From Spirosoma panaciterrae DSM 21099 (lineage in GTDB: Bacteria; Bacteroidota; Bacteroidia; Cytophagales; Spirosomataceae), in assembly GCF_000374025.1 (NCBI RefSeq), contig NZ_KB893243.1, positions 186,001 to 250,000 on the forward strand: a DNA stretch of 64,000 bases. The letters run 5' to 3'. Position 1 is the stretch's first letter. The number at the start of each line of letters is the position of its first letter. The translations under genes were made by a program, and so were the position numbers. Below are positions 26,697 to 34,254 of this stretch, piece after piece. The notes beneath the pieces are model-generated. The model saw only the letters and a program-made list of their open reading frames with translations. It ran no database searches and was not told where the DNA came from.

Positions 26697-26737
26697 AACC
26701 AGGATTTAACAGATTTTGGGATGAAACAGATTTTGTT
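26697..26737 (+). repeat. 41-bp repeat, copy 2
   Basis: 39 of 41 positions match copy 1 at 24966-25006, same orientation. It lies immediately upstream of the preferred aminotransferase start at 26692 and is translatable in frame with it if the upstream ATG (26758) is used. Confidence 0.9.
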
Positions 26738-26825
26738 AAAATCGATCCATCCATTCATTTAAGACCGCAAAGATACTTGTTGAAGGAATGTGCTAATAAG
26801 AAACAAAATCATATAAATCCCTAAA

Positions 26826-27425
26826 TCAGTGTAATCCCGGTTCCGGTTCAGACAGGTACTTCAGCAACGGGGCCAGGTGCAGCGACTGCATCATTTCGCC
26901 CGAATTGATGATGTCATGCGCCCGCTCCCGCGATACGATGTGCACGGTTATTTCTTCCGTTTTTTCCAGATGTTGGGCCTGCTTCAGTTCGACACCTGTA
27001 GCCAGAAAAGAGTGCGTCAGGTTGGCGTGCGTACCCGGATTAGCCGATAAAGTCATCAGATGTTGCCAGGTGCCGCCCCCAAAACCCGTTTCTTCCAGCA
27101 ATTCACGCTGAGCCGCTACCAGAGGTTCTTCACCTGGATCGACCACACCCGCGCATAGCTCATAGTGAACATCGCCAATACCGTGCCGATACTGCCGGAT
27201 CAGAACCAGTTGCCCTTCCGTTGTGACGGCTACGACGTTGATCCAGTCGGGATATTCGAAAATAAAATAGTTGGGAATGGAGCCACCATTTTCCATCCGA
27301 ATGGCGTCTTTTCGAACCGTAAACCACGGCAACTGGTGAATATATTCGGAATTTTCGACCTGCCAGGGCCGGGGATCGTTCTCTGGTTTCATGGGGGCAA
27401 AGGTAGGCTTTTTCGCCAGAGCCAT
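26826..27425 (-). CDS. NUDIX hydrolase, ADP-ribose pyrophosphatase-like
   Basis: Hydrolyses a nucleoside-diphosphate-linked substrate. The Nudix box is complete: GVVDPGEEPLVAAQRELLEETGF pattern, written GVVDPGEEP...REL.EETG, near residues 111-133 of the 199-residue form. The upstream FEYPDWINVVAVT and RQYRHGIG segments fit ADP-ribose pyrophosphatase-type members. Three ATGs are possible (27479, 27425, 27392); the middle one is used here, and the last may be the true one since MKPENDPRPW opens the conserved part. Divergent from the lipoprotein gene at 27499. Confidence 0.82.
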   Translation of the reverse strand: MALAKKPTFAPMKPENDPRPWQVENSEYIHQLPWFTVRKDAIRMENGGSIPNYFIFEYPDWINVVAVTTEGQLVLIRQYRHGIGDVHYELCAGVVDPGEEPLVAAQRELLEETGFGGGTWQHLMTLSANPGTHANLTHSFLATGVELKQAQHLEKTEEITVHIVSRERAHDIINSGEMMQSLHLAPLLKYLSEPEPGLH

Positions 27426-27498
27426 ATTAACTGACCGCTTTGATTCGTTGTAAAGTGGACTTTGGTTTTGGCCAGTCATTCGTACAATCCGCGACCTG

Positions 27499-28074
27499 AT
27501 GAAACAGTATAGTCTTTTTTTAGTAGCCGCTTTTTGTCTCTTCCTGTCATCCTGCCATCGACCCGTTGCCTACTTTCAGCGAACGGCCCATCCTGAAGCC
27601 TCCCGATTATCGGCCGAAAAACGCACGAGTCCGACTGAGGGTGTGGTTATGGAAATGGATTCCGTTGTAGAACAACCAGCCGCTCATTGGCCTGTATTTG
27701 TATCGGAACCTGTAGCAAGTCTGAAAAATGAGTCAACTCATCGTCAGCGTATTGAACAGCGGATGCAGCGCGTTCAGCGTATGATGCCAGTGGCCAACGA
27801 AACGACGCCCCAACAGCCTGGGCCAAAACCTAAAAAACAACTACGCTTGGGCAACCGGATTCGGCAAAGCCTGGGCATGCCACTTCGTAAAGAATTGAAC
27901 TGGTGGCAACGGATTAGCTGGAAGCTGAAAGCGTCTGTAATCGTTATTCTGGTGGCTGTTGTGTTTGCTATTCTGGGGATTACCACCCTCGCTATTATTT
28001 TCGGACTGTTGGGCGCCTTCCTGATGATCAGCGGTTTGAAACGCTCCTTTAAAGTAAAACGACCCTGGTTTTAG
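27499..28074 (+). CDS. Lipoprotein with C-terminal membrane segment, unknown function
   Basis: A 191-residue protein with a lipoprotein signal (FLSSC, Cys19) and, unusually, one or two adjacent hydrophobic helices at about 142-180 (KASVIVILVAVVFAILGITT, IIFGLLGAFLMISGL). Between lies a basic, Gln- and Arg-rich linker (HRQRIEQRMQRVQRMM). The layout suggests a periplasmic-facing, doubly membrane-attached protein. I recognise a general resemblance to small Bacteroidota membrane lipoproteins but no named family. Followed by a large hairpin. Confidence 0.6.
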   Translation: MKQYSLFLVAAFCLFLSSCHRPVAYFQRTAHPEASRLSAEKRTSPTEGVVMEMDSVVEQPAAHWPVFVSEPVASLKNESTHRQRIEQRMQRVQRMMPVANETTPQQPGPKPKKQLRLGNRIRQSLGMPLRKELNWWQRISWKLKASVIVILVAVVFAILGITTLAIIFGLLGAFLMISGLKRSFKVKRPWF

Positions 28075-28083
28075 TATAAATGA

Positions 28084-28149
28084 AACCGCAAGGACGCAAA
28101 GACGCGAAGCCCAAATTTATATTCCTCGCGTCTTTGCGTCCTTGCGGTT
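28084..28149. repeat. 24-bp perfect inverted repeat between convergent genes
   Basis: Arms at 28084-28107 and 28126-28149 are exact reverse complements; loop 18 bases. The arm contains the periodic words GGACGCAAAGACGCGA (GACGCAAA/GACGCGAA). A T/A-rich tract follows (aaaaaaatta at 28151). It may act as a terminator for the lipoprotein and nucleoside hydrolase genes and belongs to the word-based dyads of this window. Confidence 0.88.
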
Positions 28150-28157
28150 CAAAAAAA

Positions 28158-29096
28158 TTAAGGTAACTTCTTCACCGCATCGTAAATCAGGTTCAGATAG
28201 CCTTCCCGGTCAACATCATAGACGAATTCGACATTGGGTGCCTTTTTCAGGACATTAAAAAAGTCGACGACTGTGGTGCCCGTGGTAAGTTTCCCGATAG
28301 TTTCGACATCCACGAAGCAGGACCTAGACTCAAACAGCGACGGATCGATTAGCCAGGCAATGGCGCAGGGGTCGTGTAAGGCGGCTCCACCGCCTAGTTC
28401 CGGCCGCTCCTGTCGGTAAAAGATCGAAAAGAAGTCCATCAACTCGGCCACCACTTTTCCCGATTGATTGCCAATAGACCGGAATCGCTCAATGTCTTCC
28501 TGAAACACCAGTGCCTTATGGGTTACATCGAGGCCACACATGGTGATCGGTACACCTGAACCAAACACAATCGCTGCGGCTTCCGGGTCGACATAGATGT
28601 TAAATTCGGCCGTGGGGGTCATGTTGCCTCGGAACGCTCCCCCGCCCATTATCGAAATACGCTCAATCTTATCTTTCAGGTGTGGGTAAGCGAGCAGAAA
28701 GGTAGCGATGTTGGTCAATGGGCCCGTTGGGACAAGTGTTATGGTTTCCTCGCTTTCGGTCAGAATCGCTGCGATGGCTTCAACGGCCGACAGGGGCTCA
28801 GGCTGAAGCGTAGGTTCGGGCAAGCTAGGCCCATCCATACCCATTTCGCCATGCACATAATCGGCGATGATCAACTCGCGGAACAAAGGTTTATCGGCAC
28901 CTTTATATACCGGAATATCAGCGCCTACTAGTGCCATAATTTTCAGCGCATTCTTGAGGGTCTTGGCCTGAGTCTGGTTACCTGCCGAGGTAGTGATGGC
29001 TTTAATATCGAATAAGTCGCTGCCAATGGCCAGCATGAGCATCACGGCATCGTCGTGGCCGGGATCGCAATCTATGATTATCGGACGTTTCTTCAT
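28158..29096 (-). CDS. Nucleoside hydrolase, inosine-uridine preferring type
   Basis: A 312-residue N-ribohydrolase that cleaves nucleosides to base and ribose. The N-terminal calcium site IIDCDPGHDDAVMLMLA (Asp9, Asp11, Asp15, Asp16) is the family signature; LVPTGPLTNIATFL and MGGGAFRGNMTPTAEFNIYVDPEAA supply further active-site residues, and the catalytic-side His is likely in LHDPCAIAW near residue 237. No signal peptide. Single gene on this strand; divergent from the M28 peptidase. Purine versus pyrimidine preference cannot be decided. Confidence 0.92.
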   Translation of the reverse strand: MKKRPIIIDCDPGHDDAVMLMLAIGSDLFDIKAITTSAGNQTQAKTLKNALKIMALVGADIPVYKGADKPLFRELIIADYVHGEMGMDGPSLPEPTLQPEPLSAVEAIAAILTESEETITLVPTGPLTNIATFLLAYPHLKDKIERISIMGGGAFRGNMTPTAEFNIYVDPEAAAIVFGSGVPITMCGLDVTHKALVFQEDIERFRSIGNQSGKVVAELMDFFSIFYRQERPELGGGAALHDPCAIAWLIDPSLFESRSCFVDVETIGKLTTGTTVVDFFNVLKKAPNVEFVYDVDREGYLNLIYDAVKKLP

Positions 29097-29277
29097 GGTT
29101 TGTCGTTTGCGTTGTGTTTGTCAGCCATTCATCTTAGGCTTTCCCAAAATCAGGGCCTCAAATATATCACCCTTTGCAGATACCCGACCGGGGAACGTTC
29201 GTTCGCGGTATAATTCCGATTGATTCTACTAAAATGGTGGCTTATCTTCGCTACTGGTTTGGTTCACTCATTTGCCA

Positions 29278-30945
29278 ATGCACTCAATTACGCCAACACT
29301 TCTCAGCATCTGCCTGACACTCTGCGGGCTTCATGTTTCATTCGGACAATCCGGCACTATCCCTACTGATGCGCAACAGGTGGTGAAAACCGCTCGACCC
29401 GAAGCCATTGAAAATCATATGCGTATTCTGGCCAACGACTCACTGAAAGGTCGAAAACCGGGTACGCGCGGATTCGCAATGGCGGCTGATTACGTTGTTT
29501 CACAATTTAAAGCGCTTGGACTACAGCCAGCGGGCGAAAATAAATCGTTCCGGCAGGCTGTACCGCTGCGTCGCTGGCAGACGAATGAGTTAGGTAGCGC
29601 GATGACACTGGTAGCCAATGGCCGTGAACAGTCGTTGCACTATGGCAAACAGTTTATCCTGAATCCGAATCCCGATCACGCAACCAGCGATGTATCGGCT
29701 CCTGTTGTTTTTGTGGGTTATGGGGTATCGGCTCCCGAACTTGATTACGACGATTATACAGGGATTGATGTAAAAGGGAAGATCGTTGCTTACCTGAACG
29801 GCGCTCCGGCCAGTTTTCCGTCTAATCAGCGTGCGTATTACTCCTCATCGAAAGCCGAAAATGCCGTAGCGCATGGGGCTGTGGGAACCATTGCTTTTAG
29901 TATGCCTACCGACCTCCGTAATCGCATCGAAACGGCTGCCCCGCGTAATCGGCAGGGGATCTATCGCTGGGTCGATAAGCAGGGGAAACCCCAGCGCACC
30001 TACCCGGCCATCAAAGGATCTGCTTCGCTGGGTGATTCAACGGCCCGGCTGCTTTTTGCCAATGCGCCTACATCGTTCAGCGATGCTATAAAACAGGCCA
30101 ACAGAAACCGGCCACAGGCATTCCCGCTCAATGTGTCGGTACGGATGCAAACCCAAACCGATCTGGTAGAAGATGTAGCTGGGTTTAATCTGGTATCGTT
30201 ATTACCCGGCACCGACCCAGTGCTGAAAAATGAATACGTTGTGTACGTGGCTCACCTCGACCACCTCGGAATAGGCCGTTCGGTAAAGGGTGATTCCATT
30301 TATAACGGTGCTCACGACAATGCATCGGGCGTAGCGATCAATCTCGAAACGGCCCGGTTGTTTACGGCTTTACCCAAAGCGCCCCGGCGGTCGGTGCTTT
30401 TCGTGTGTGTAACGGGCGAAGAAATGGGATTGCTTGGGTCGGATTATTTTGCCTCAAACCCGACCGTTCCGAAAGACAAAATCGTGGCCAACCTGACACT
30501 CGATATGCCTTTCTTTTTTCATCCGTTGCTCGATATTGTACCCTATGGAGCTGAACATTCGAGCTTGAACAAAGAAGTAAAGCAGGCCGCCAGCTTTTTA
30601 GGCGTAGAAATTAGCCCGGACCCGATCCCCGAACAAACGGTATTTATGCGGAGCGACCACTTTAGCTTTGTCCGGCAGGGAATTCCGGCTTTGTTTATCA
30701 AGAGTGGCTCGCAAACCGGAAATCCGGCCCTCGACGGTACCAAACTCAACCTCGACTGGCGGGCCTCTATCTATCATTCGCCCCAGGACGATATGAACCA
30801 GCCGTTCGATTTTAAATCGGCTGCCAAACACGCTCAGCTACAATTTTTAGTGGGCTACCTGACCGCCCAGGACGATCAGCGCCCAACCTGGAACAAAGGG
30901 GATTTCTTCGGTACGAAGTTTGGGAAAAGAGAGGTTGTAAAGTAA
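29278..30945 (+). CDS. Secreted M28 family aminopeptidase
   Basis: A 555-residue exported zinc peptidase. Signal peptide 1-24 (VSFGQ cleavage) from the ATG at 29278; the longest frame starts at a TTG two codons earlier. A PA domain insert is suggested by PVVFVGYGVSAPELDYDDYTG-like sequence around 140-165. Zinc-site motifs: VAHLDHLG, GAHDNASG, TGEEMGLLGS with the Glu-Glu pair, and MRSDHFSF for the last His. It should trim peptides outside the inner membrane. The stop is 14 bases from the convergent amidase stop. Confidence 0.9.
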   Translation: MHSITPTLLSICLTLCGLHVSFGQSGTIPTDAQQVVKTARPEAIENHMRILANDSLKGRKPGTRGFAMAADYVVSQFKALGLQPAGENKSFRQAVPLRRWQTNELGSAMTLVANGREQSLHYGKQFILNPNPDHATSDVSAPVVFVGYGVSAPELDYDDYTGIDVKGKIVAYLNGAPASFPSNQRAYYSSSKAENAVAHGAVGTIAFSMPTDLRNRIETAAPRNRQGIYRWVDKQGKPQRTYPAIKGSASLGDSTARLLFANAPTSFSDAIKQANRNRPQAFPLNVSVRMQTQTDLVEDVAGFNLVSLLPGTDPVLKNEYVVYVAHLDHLGIGRSVKGDSIYNGAHDNASGVAINLETARLFTALPKAPRRSVLFVCVTGEEMGLLGSDYFASNPTVPKDKIVANLTLDMPFFFHPLLDIVPYGAEHSSLNKEVKQAASFLGVEISPDPIPEQTVFMRSDHFSFVRQGIPALFIKSGSQTGNPALDGTKLNLDWRASIYHSPQDDMNQPFDFKSAAKHAQLQFLVGYLTAQDDQRPTWNKGDFFGTKFGKREVVK

Positions 30946-30959
30946 TTCGTTCCGGCTTG

Positions 30960-31646
30960 TTAGTGCACCAATGCCTGTAAATGAATGGGTTGGGTTCCGT
31001 GTGGACTGCCTTTCAACTGTAAATCCCTGACCCGGTGTCTGACTTTGCGCATAAACGACTTGCCCGGATCCGTTTTGCCCGTCAGGTAATTGGGGTCCGT
31101 TTCCCGCCAGAGCGAGGTGCCAATAAAGTCTGTATACTCATAATGGCCTATCAGGTAGTCGATTCCCTGGTAACGACGTTTCAAGTACCTTACCAGTTGC
31201 ACATTGGCTTTCATCTGCGCTCGGGTCAGGTCGTTGTTGCCAACATTTTCAATCCCAATAGCGCAGTAGTTCAGGCCAATGCAGTGGCGGGCGAAGGTTG
31301 TGTCGGGGAGTAAGCGAAAGATCGTGCCGTCCCGGTCGACCAGGAAGGGGACCGACGTATTTAAACGACTGCTAGCCTGAAGGTCAGGACGCCCTGATAA
31401 TACCGATGGATTAAAGACATTGAAGGTAGCCTCCAGTGTGGGAACAGCCGTCCAGTGCAGCACAATCATTTTGGGCTTGATATACGGTTCTGTCTGTTCG
31501 AGACCGTGCCGTTTGGCCAGATAGTCGAGCGACAGTTGCCGACGCTCTTCATCAAAGACAATGGGTTTGTCAATGATTTGTAGAGATCGTTTTGTACAGG
31601 AGGTGAAGAAGACTAGACTGATACAGAGAAAAATCAGAGATTTCAT
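30960..31646 (-). CDS. N-acetylmuramoyl-L-alanine amidase (amidase_2) lipoprotein
   Basis: A 228-residue peptidoglycan amidase with a lipoprotein signal (VFFTSC, Cys17). The amidase_2 fold is shown by MIVLHWTAV (zinc His), VPFLVDRDGTIFRLLPDT, FARHCIGLNYCAIGIENVG (second His and Glu) and LIGHYEYTD (third His). Involved in cell-wall turnover or recycling on the periplasmic side. Convergent with the M28 peptidase; 255 bases of leader separate it from the divergent efflux operon. Confidence 0.9.
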   Translation of the reverse strand: MKSLIFLCISLVFFTSCTKRSLQIIDKPIVFDEERRQLSLDYLAKRHGLEQTEPYIKPKMIVLHWTAVPTLEATFNVFNPSVLSGRPDLQASSRLNTSVPFLVDRDGTIFRLLPDTTFARHCIGLNYCAIGIENVGNNDLTRAQMKANVQLVRYLKRRYQGIDYLIGHYEYTDFIGTSLWRETDPNYLTGKTDPGKSFMRKVRHRVRDLQLKGSPHGTQPIHLQALVH

Positions 31647-31901
31647 TTTTCAGGAAAGCGGTGGGACTGCGAATAAGTAGGTAATGTGTTGTGTGTAAAC
31701 ATCAGCTATCTGCTACAAAGTTGATGCCTAACAGGGGAATAGGTATTTTTTCTAAGTAAATTCCTTTCTAAAAACCTGGGCTATTTGTTCGGGTATTAAT
31801 CGTTTGTAAAAATAGCCATAAGTACATTTAACTACCTTTTAATTCTGATTCTTCGGTAATCGAATTGATGAAGCGTTATTTTGTTAGGCATTTCTAAGTG
31901 G

Positions 31902-33185
31902 ATGAGGGTAAATATCGCATTCTATTCTTTGTTGTTTGTTGGCTTGTTCTGCTGGTCCGCTCAGGCTCAGATTACACTAAACTTACGACAGACGCTTCAG
32001 CAAGTACGTACCAATAGCCCGGCGCTCCGAGTCGAACGGCTCAATATCAATGTGGCCCAGGCCGATCAGGTGACTGCAAATCTTCGGCCAAATCCGGTCC
32101 TGAATAACCAGACACTCTTTCAGCTAACCCCTACACCGGGTGCTGAAGCCGTTGGATTATTGAGTCGGCAACGGCGGCAGTTCTGGATTCAGGCTACCAA
32201 GGAGTTTGATATTTACAATAAACGAACCTATCGGAACCGGGCGGCCGAAGCCAATACGAATCTGGCTATTCGGAGTGTAGCCGAAACCGAGCGAAACTTA
32301 TTGTTCGATGCGGCCAATCGGTATCTCGATGCCTGGTACGCACGCATTCAACTGGCCTTATTGCAACGCGCCAAAGCCAATGTAGATACGCTGGTTCAGT
32401 TGAATAAAGTACGGCTGAAAAATCTGGTCATTACCACCACCGATCTGACCCGGACACAGCTTATCTCGGACCAGTATGATCTGCAAACCCGTACCGCCCA
32501 GCAGGAGCTGCGAAATCGCCTGAACGAACTGCAACTTGTGCTGGGGATTCCCGACAGCGTGAATGTAGCGATGAATGACTCGATTATCCATCCGGCCTTT
32601 ACGAACCCACTCCGACTTTACCCGACCATCAATGCGACGGCCGATAGTTTACTACGCCTGGCTGCCACCAATCGGACGGACGTACTGGCGGCCCAAGCAA
32701 CTATCGAATCGGCCAAACGGAATGTCGACTTGCAGCAGGTATTGGCCAAACCACGCAACGAAGCCGGTTTTATCTGGAACCCGCAGAATGCCATTCCCTA
32801 CGCGGGCGTATTTCTGACTATTGAGCTGCCTGTTTATAGCCGCAATCAGGGGGAAATTCAGAAATCGAGAGTATTGCAGGAGCAGGCAAGCCAGGCCGCT
32901 ACGCTGGTGCAGGCGCGCATTCGGTCGGAAGTGCAAACGGCTTATCAGTCGTTTATGACTAGCCGGCAGAACATTGATCGGTATGTCGGTATCCGGCTCG
33001 ATGCCGATCGGGTACTGGCTTCGGTCCGGTATGCGTATCTGCGGGGTGCGACAACCCTGATCGATCTGCTTCAGGCCGAAAGTTCGTGGTTCGATACCCA
33101 AACGGCTTATTATCAAAGCCTTTATACCTACCGTCAGAATTACGTCCGGTTGTTGTACGTTACTGGGCAAATCAACTTATACTAG
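31902..33185 (+). CDS. TolC-family outer-membrane efflux protein (CzcC-like)
   Basis: A 427-residue outer-membrane factor, first gene of an RND efflux operon. I use the ATG at 31902, giving signal peptide MRVNIAFYSLLFVGLFCWSA with cleavage at AQAQ; the frame is open from a TTG at 31881. Two long helical repeats of the OEP domain are seen (QTLQQVRTNSPALRVERLN and ARTNRTDVLAAQATIESAKRN-type), and the late segment YLRGATTLIDLLQAESSWFDTQTAY is the typical second-repeat hallmark. The adaptor gene starts 2 bases after its stop, so the pair is co-translated. Confidence 0.92.
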   Translation: MRVNIAFYSLLFVGLFCWSAQAQITLNLRQTLQQVRTNSPALRVERLNINVAQADQVTANLRPNPVLNNQTLFQLTPTPGAEAVGLLSRQRRQFWIQATKEFDIYNKRTYRNRAAEANTNLAIRSVAETERNLLFDAANRYLDAWYARIQLALLQRAKANVDTLVQLNKVRLKNLVITTTDLTRTQLISDQYDLQTRTAQQELRNRLNELQLVLGIPDSVNVAMNDSIIHPAFTNPLRLYPTINATADSLLRLAATNRTDVLAAQATIESAKRNVDLQQVLAKPRNEAGFIWNPQNAIPYAGVFLTIELPVYSRNQGEIQKSRVLQEQASQAATLVQARIRSEVQTAYQSFMTSRQNIDRYVGIRLDADRVLASVRYAYLRGATTLIDLLQAESSWFDTQTAYYQSLYTYRQNYVRLLYVTGQINLY

Positions 33186-33187
33186 CC

Positions 33188-34147
33188 ATGACCTTCCGCC
33201 ATATACTTGTTGCTTTCCTACTTTTGACAACGGCCTGTAAAGAAAAACCCAAGGCGGTGGTCAAATCCATCCCTCGCCCAACCATTAGCACCGACGGGAG
33301 CCAGATCACGTTCCCGGATGCGGTGATGATGCGGGCCTTCGAAACCCAGACTGCTCATTCCTCAGCCGTTCGCACCGATTTTTCGGCTCCTGGCCATATC
33401 GCGGCTATGGTTGTTCGTTCGGTCGAAAATCCATCCGAACATCTGGTGTTGTTCGATGATCCTGGGCTAGCGGATAATTACACGGCTATTCTACAACACC
33501 GGATCAATATCCAGACGCAGAAAGGTAATCTCGAACGCATTAAGGATTTGCAGGCGCATGGGGCTGCATCGGGCAAAGAGGTGATTGAAGCACAAACCCA
33601 ATTGGCCAATGAAGAAGCGGCCATTATTTCGGACGAAGCCACGCTCAAACTGGCCGGTTTCGACCCGAAAGCCCTGCGTCAGGCTCGCCCGAATACCATT
33701 CTGGTAGTTTGTGAAATCCCTGAAAACCAATTTGGTAGTATTCGGAGTGGACTGAAATGCACGCTCAATTTTACGGCCTTCCCCAACGAGCGGTTTCAGG
33801 GGGTGATCGACAATGTCAATGATTACGTCGACAACACCACCCGCCAGATCAAACTTCGTATTTCGGTGGCCAACCCCGATGGTCGATTAAAAGCGGGTAT
33901 GTTTGCCACGGTTCAGTTTGGGGTTGTCGATGGCAATTTTATGACCGTTTCGCGCGATGCCGTCGTGACGGTACAGGGCCGCGATTATGTGTTTGTAAAA
34001 ACCGGGCCACAGGCAATTGAACGACGAGCCGTACAGCTAGGCCAGCAACGGGCCGATCGCGTTGTGGTGCAGAGCGGCCTCAAAGAAGGAGAGGCTGTTG
34101 TATCGGCCAATGTGTTGCAGTTGAAAGGCTTAAGTTTTGGGTATTAA
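33188..34147 (+). CDS. RND efflux periplasmic adaptor lipoprotein
   Basis: A 319-residue membrane-fusion protein linking the TolC-type channel to the pump. Start is the ATG at 33188, two bases after the upstream stop; signal peptide ends at the lipobox TTAC (Cys18). Helical hairpin around LERIKDLQAHGAASGKEVIEAQ, then beta-barrel segments (FPNERFQGVIDNVNDYVDNTTRQIKLRI, ARDAVVTVQGRDYVFVKTG type). Belongs to the CzcB/CusB-like adaptor group, without the extra N-terminal metal-binding domain of CusF-fused types. Second gene of the operon. Confidence 0.92.
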   Translation: MTFRHILVAFLLLTTACKEKPKAVVKSIPRPTISTDGSQITFPDAVMMRAFETQTAHSSAVRTDFSAPGHIAAMVVRSVENPSEHLVLFDDPGLADNYTAILQHRINIQTQKGNLERIKDLQAHGAASGKEVIEAQTQLANEEAAIISDEATLKLAGFDPKALRQARPNTILVVCEIPENQFGSIRSGLKCTLNFTAFPNERFQGVIDNVNDYVDNTTRQIKLRISVANPDGRLKAGMFATVQFGVVDGNFMTVSRDAVVTVQGRDYVFVKTGPQAIERRAVQLGQQRADRVVVQSGLKEGEAVVSANVLQLKGLSFGY

Positions 34148-34150
34148 ATA

Positions 34151-34250
34151 AACAAGAAGGAGGGGGCGGAAAGGGACGAACGGGAGAAAGGAAAATGTCT
34201 GGGTAACCATTCTTTCCTCCCTCGACTTCCCTTCCTTCTTTCCTCCCTTT
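34151..34250. repeat. Homopurine/homopyrimidine dyad inside the efflux operon
   Basis: Purine-rich tract 34155-34196 (words GGAGG, GAAAGG, GGGAGAAAGG) faces a pyrimidine-rich tract 34208-34250 (CTTTCCTCCC, CCTTCCTTC), an imperfect dyad filling the 107-base gap between adaptor and pump genes. It may reduce or time pump expression; it matches the style of other word-based dyads here. Confidence 0.6.
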
Positions 34251-34254
34251 CAAC

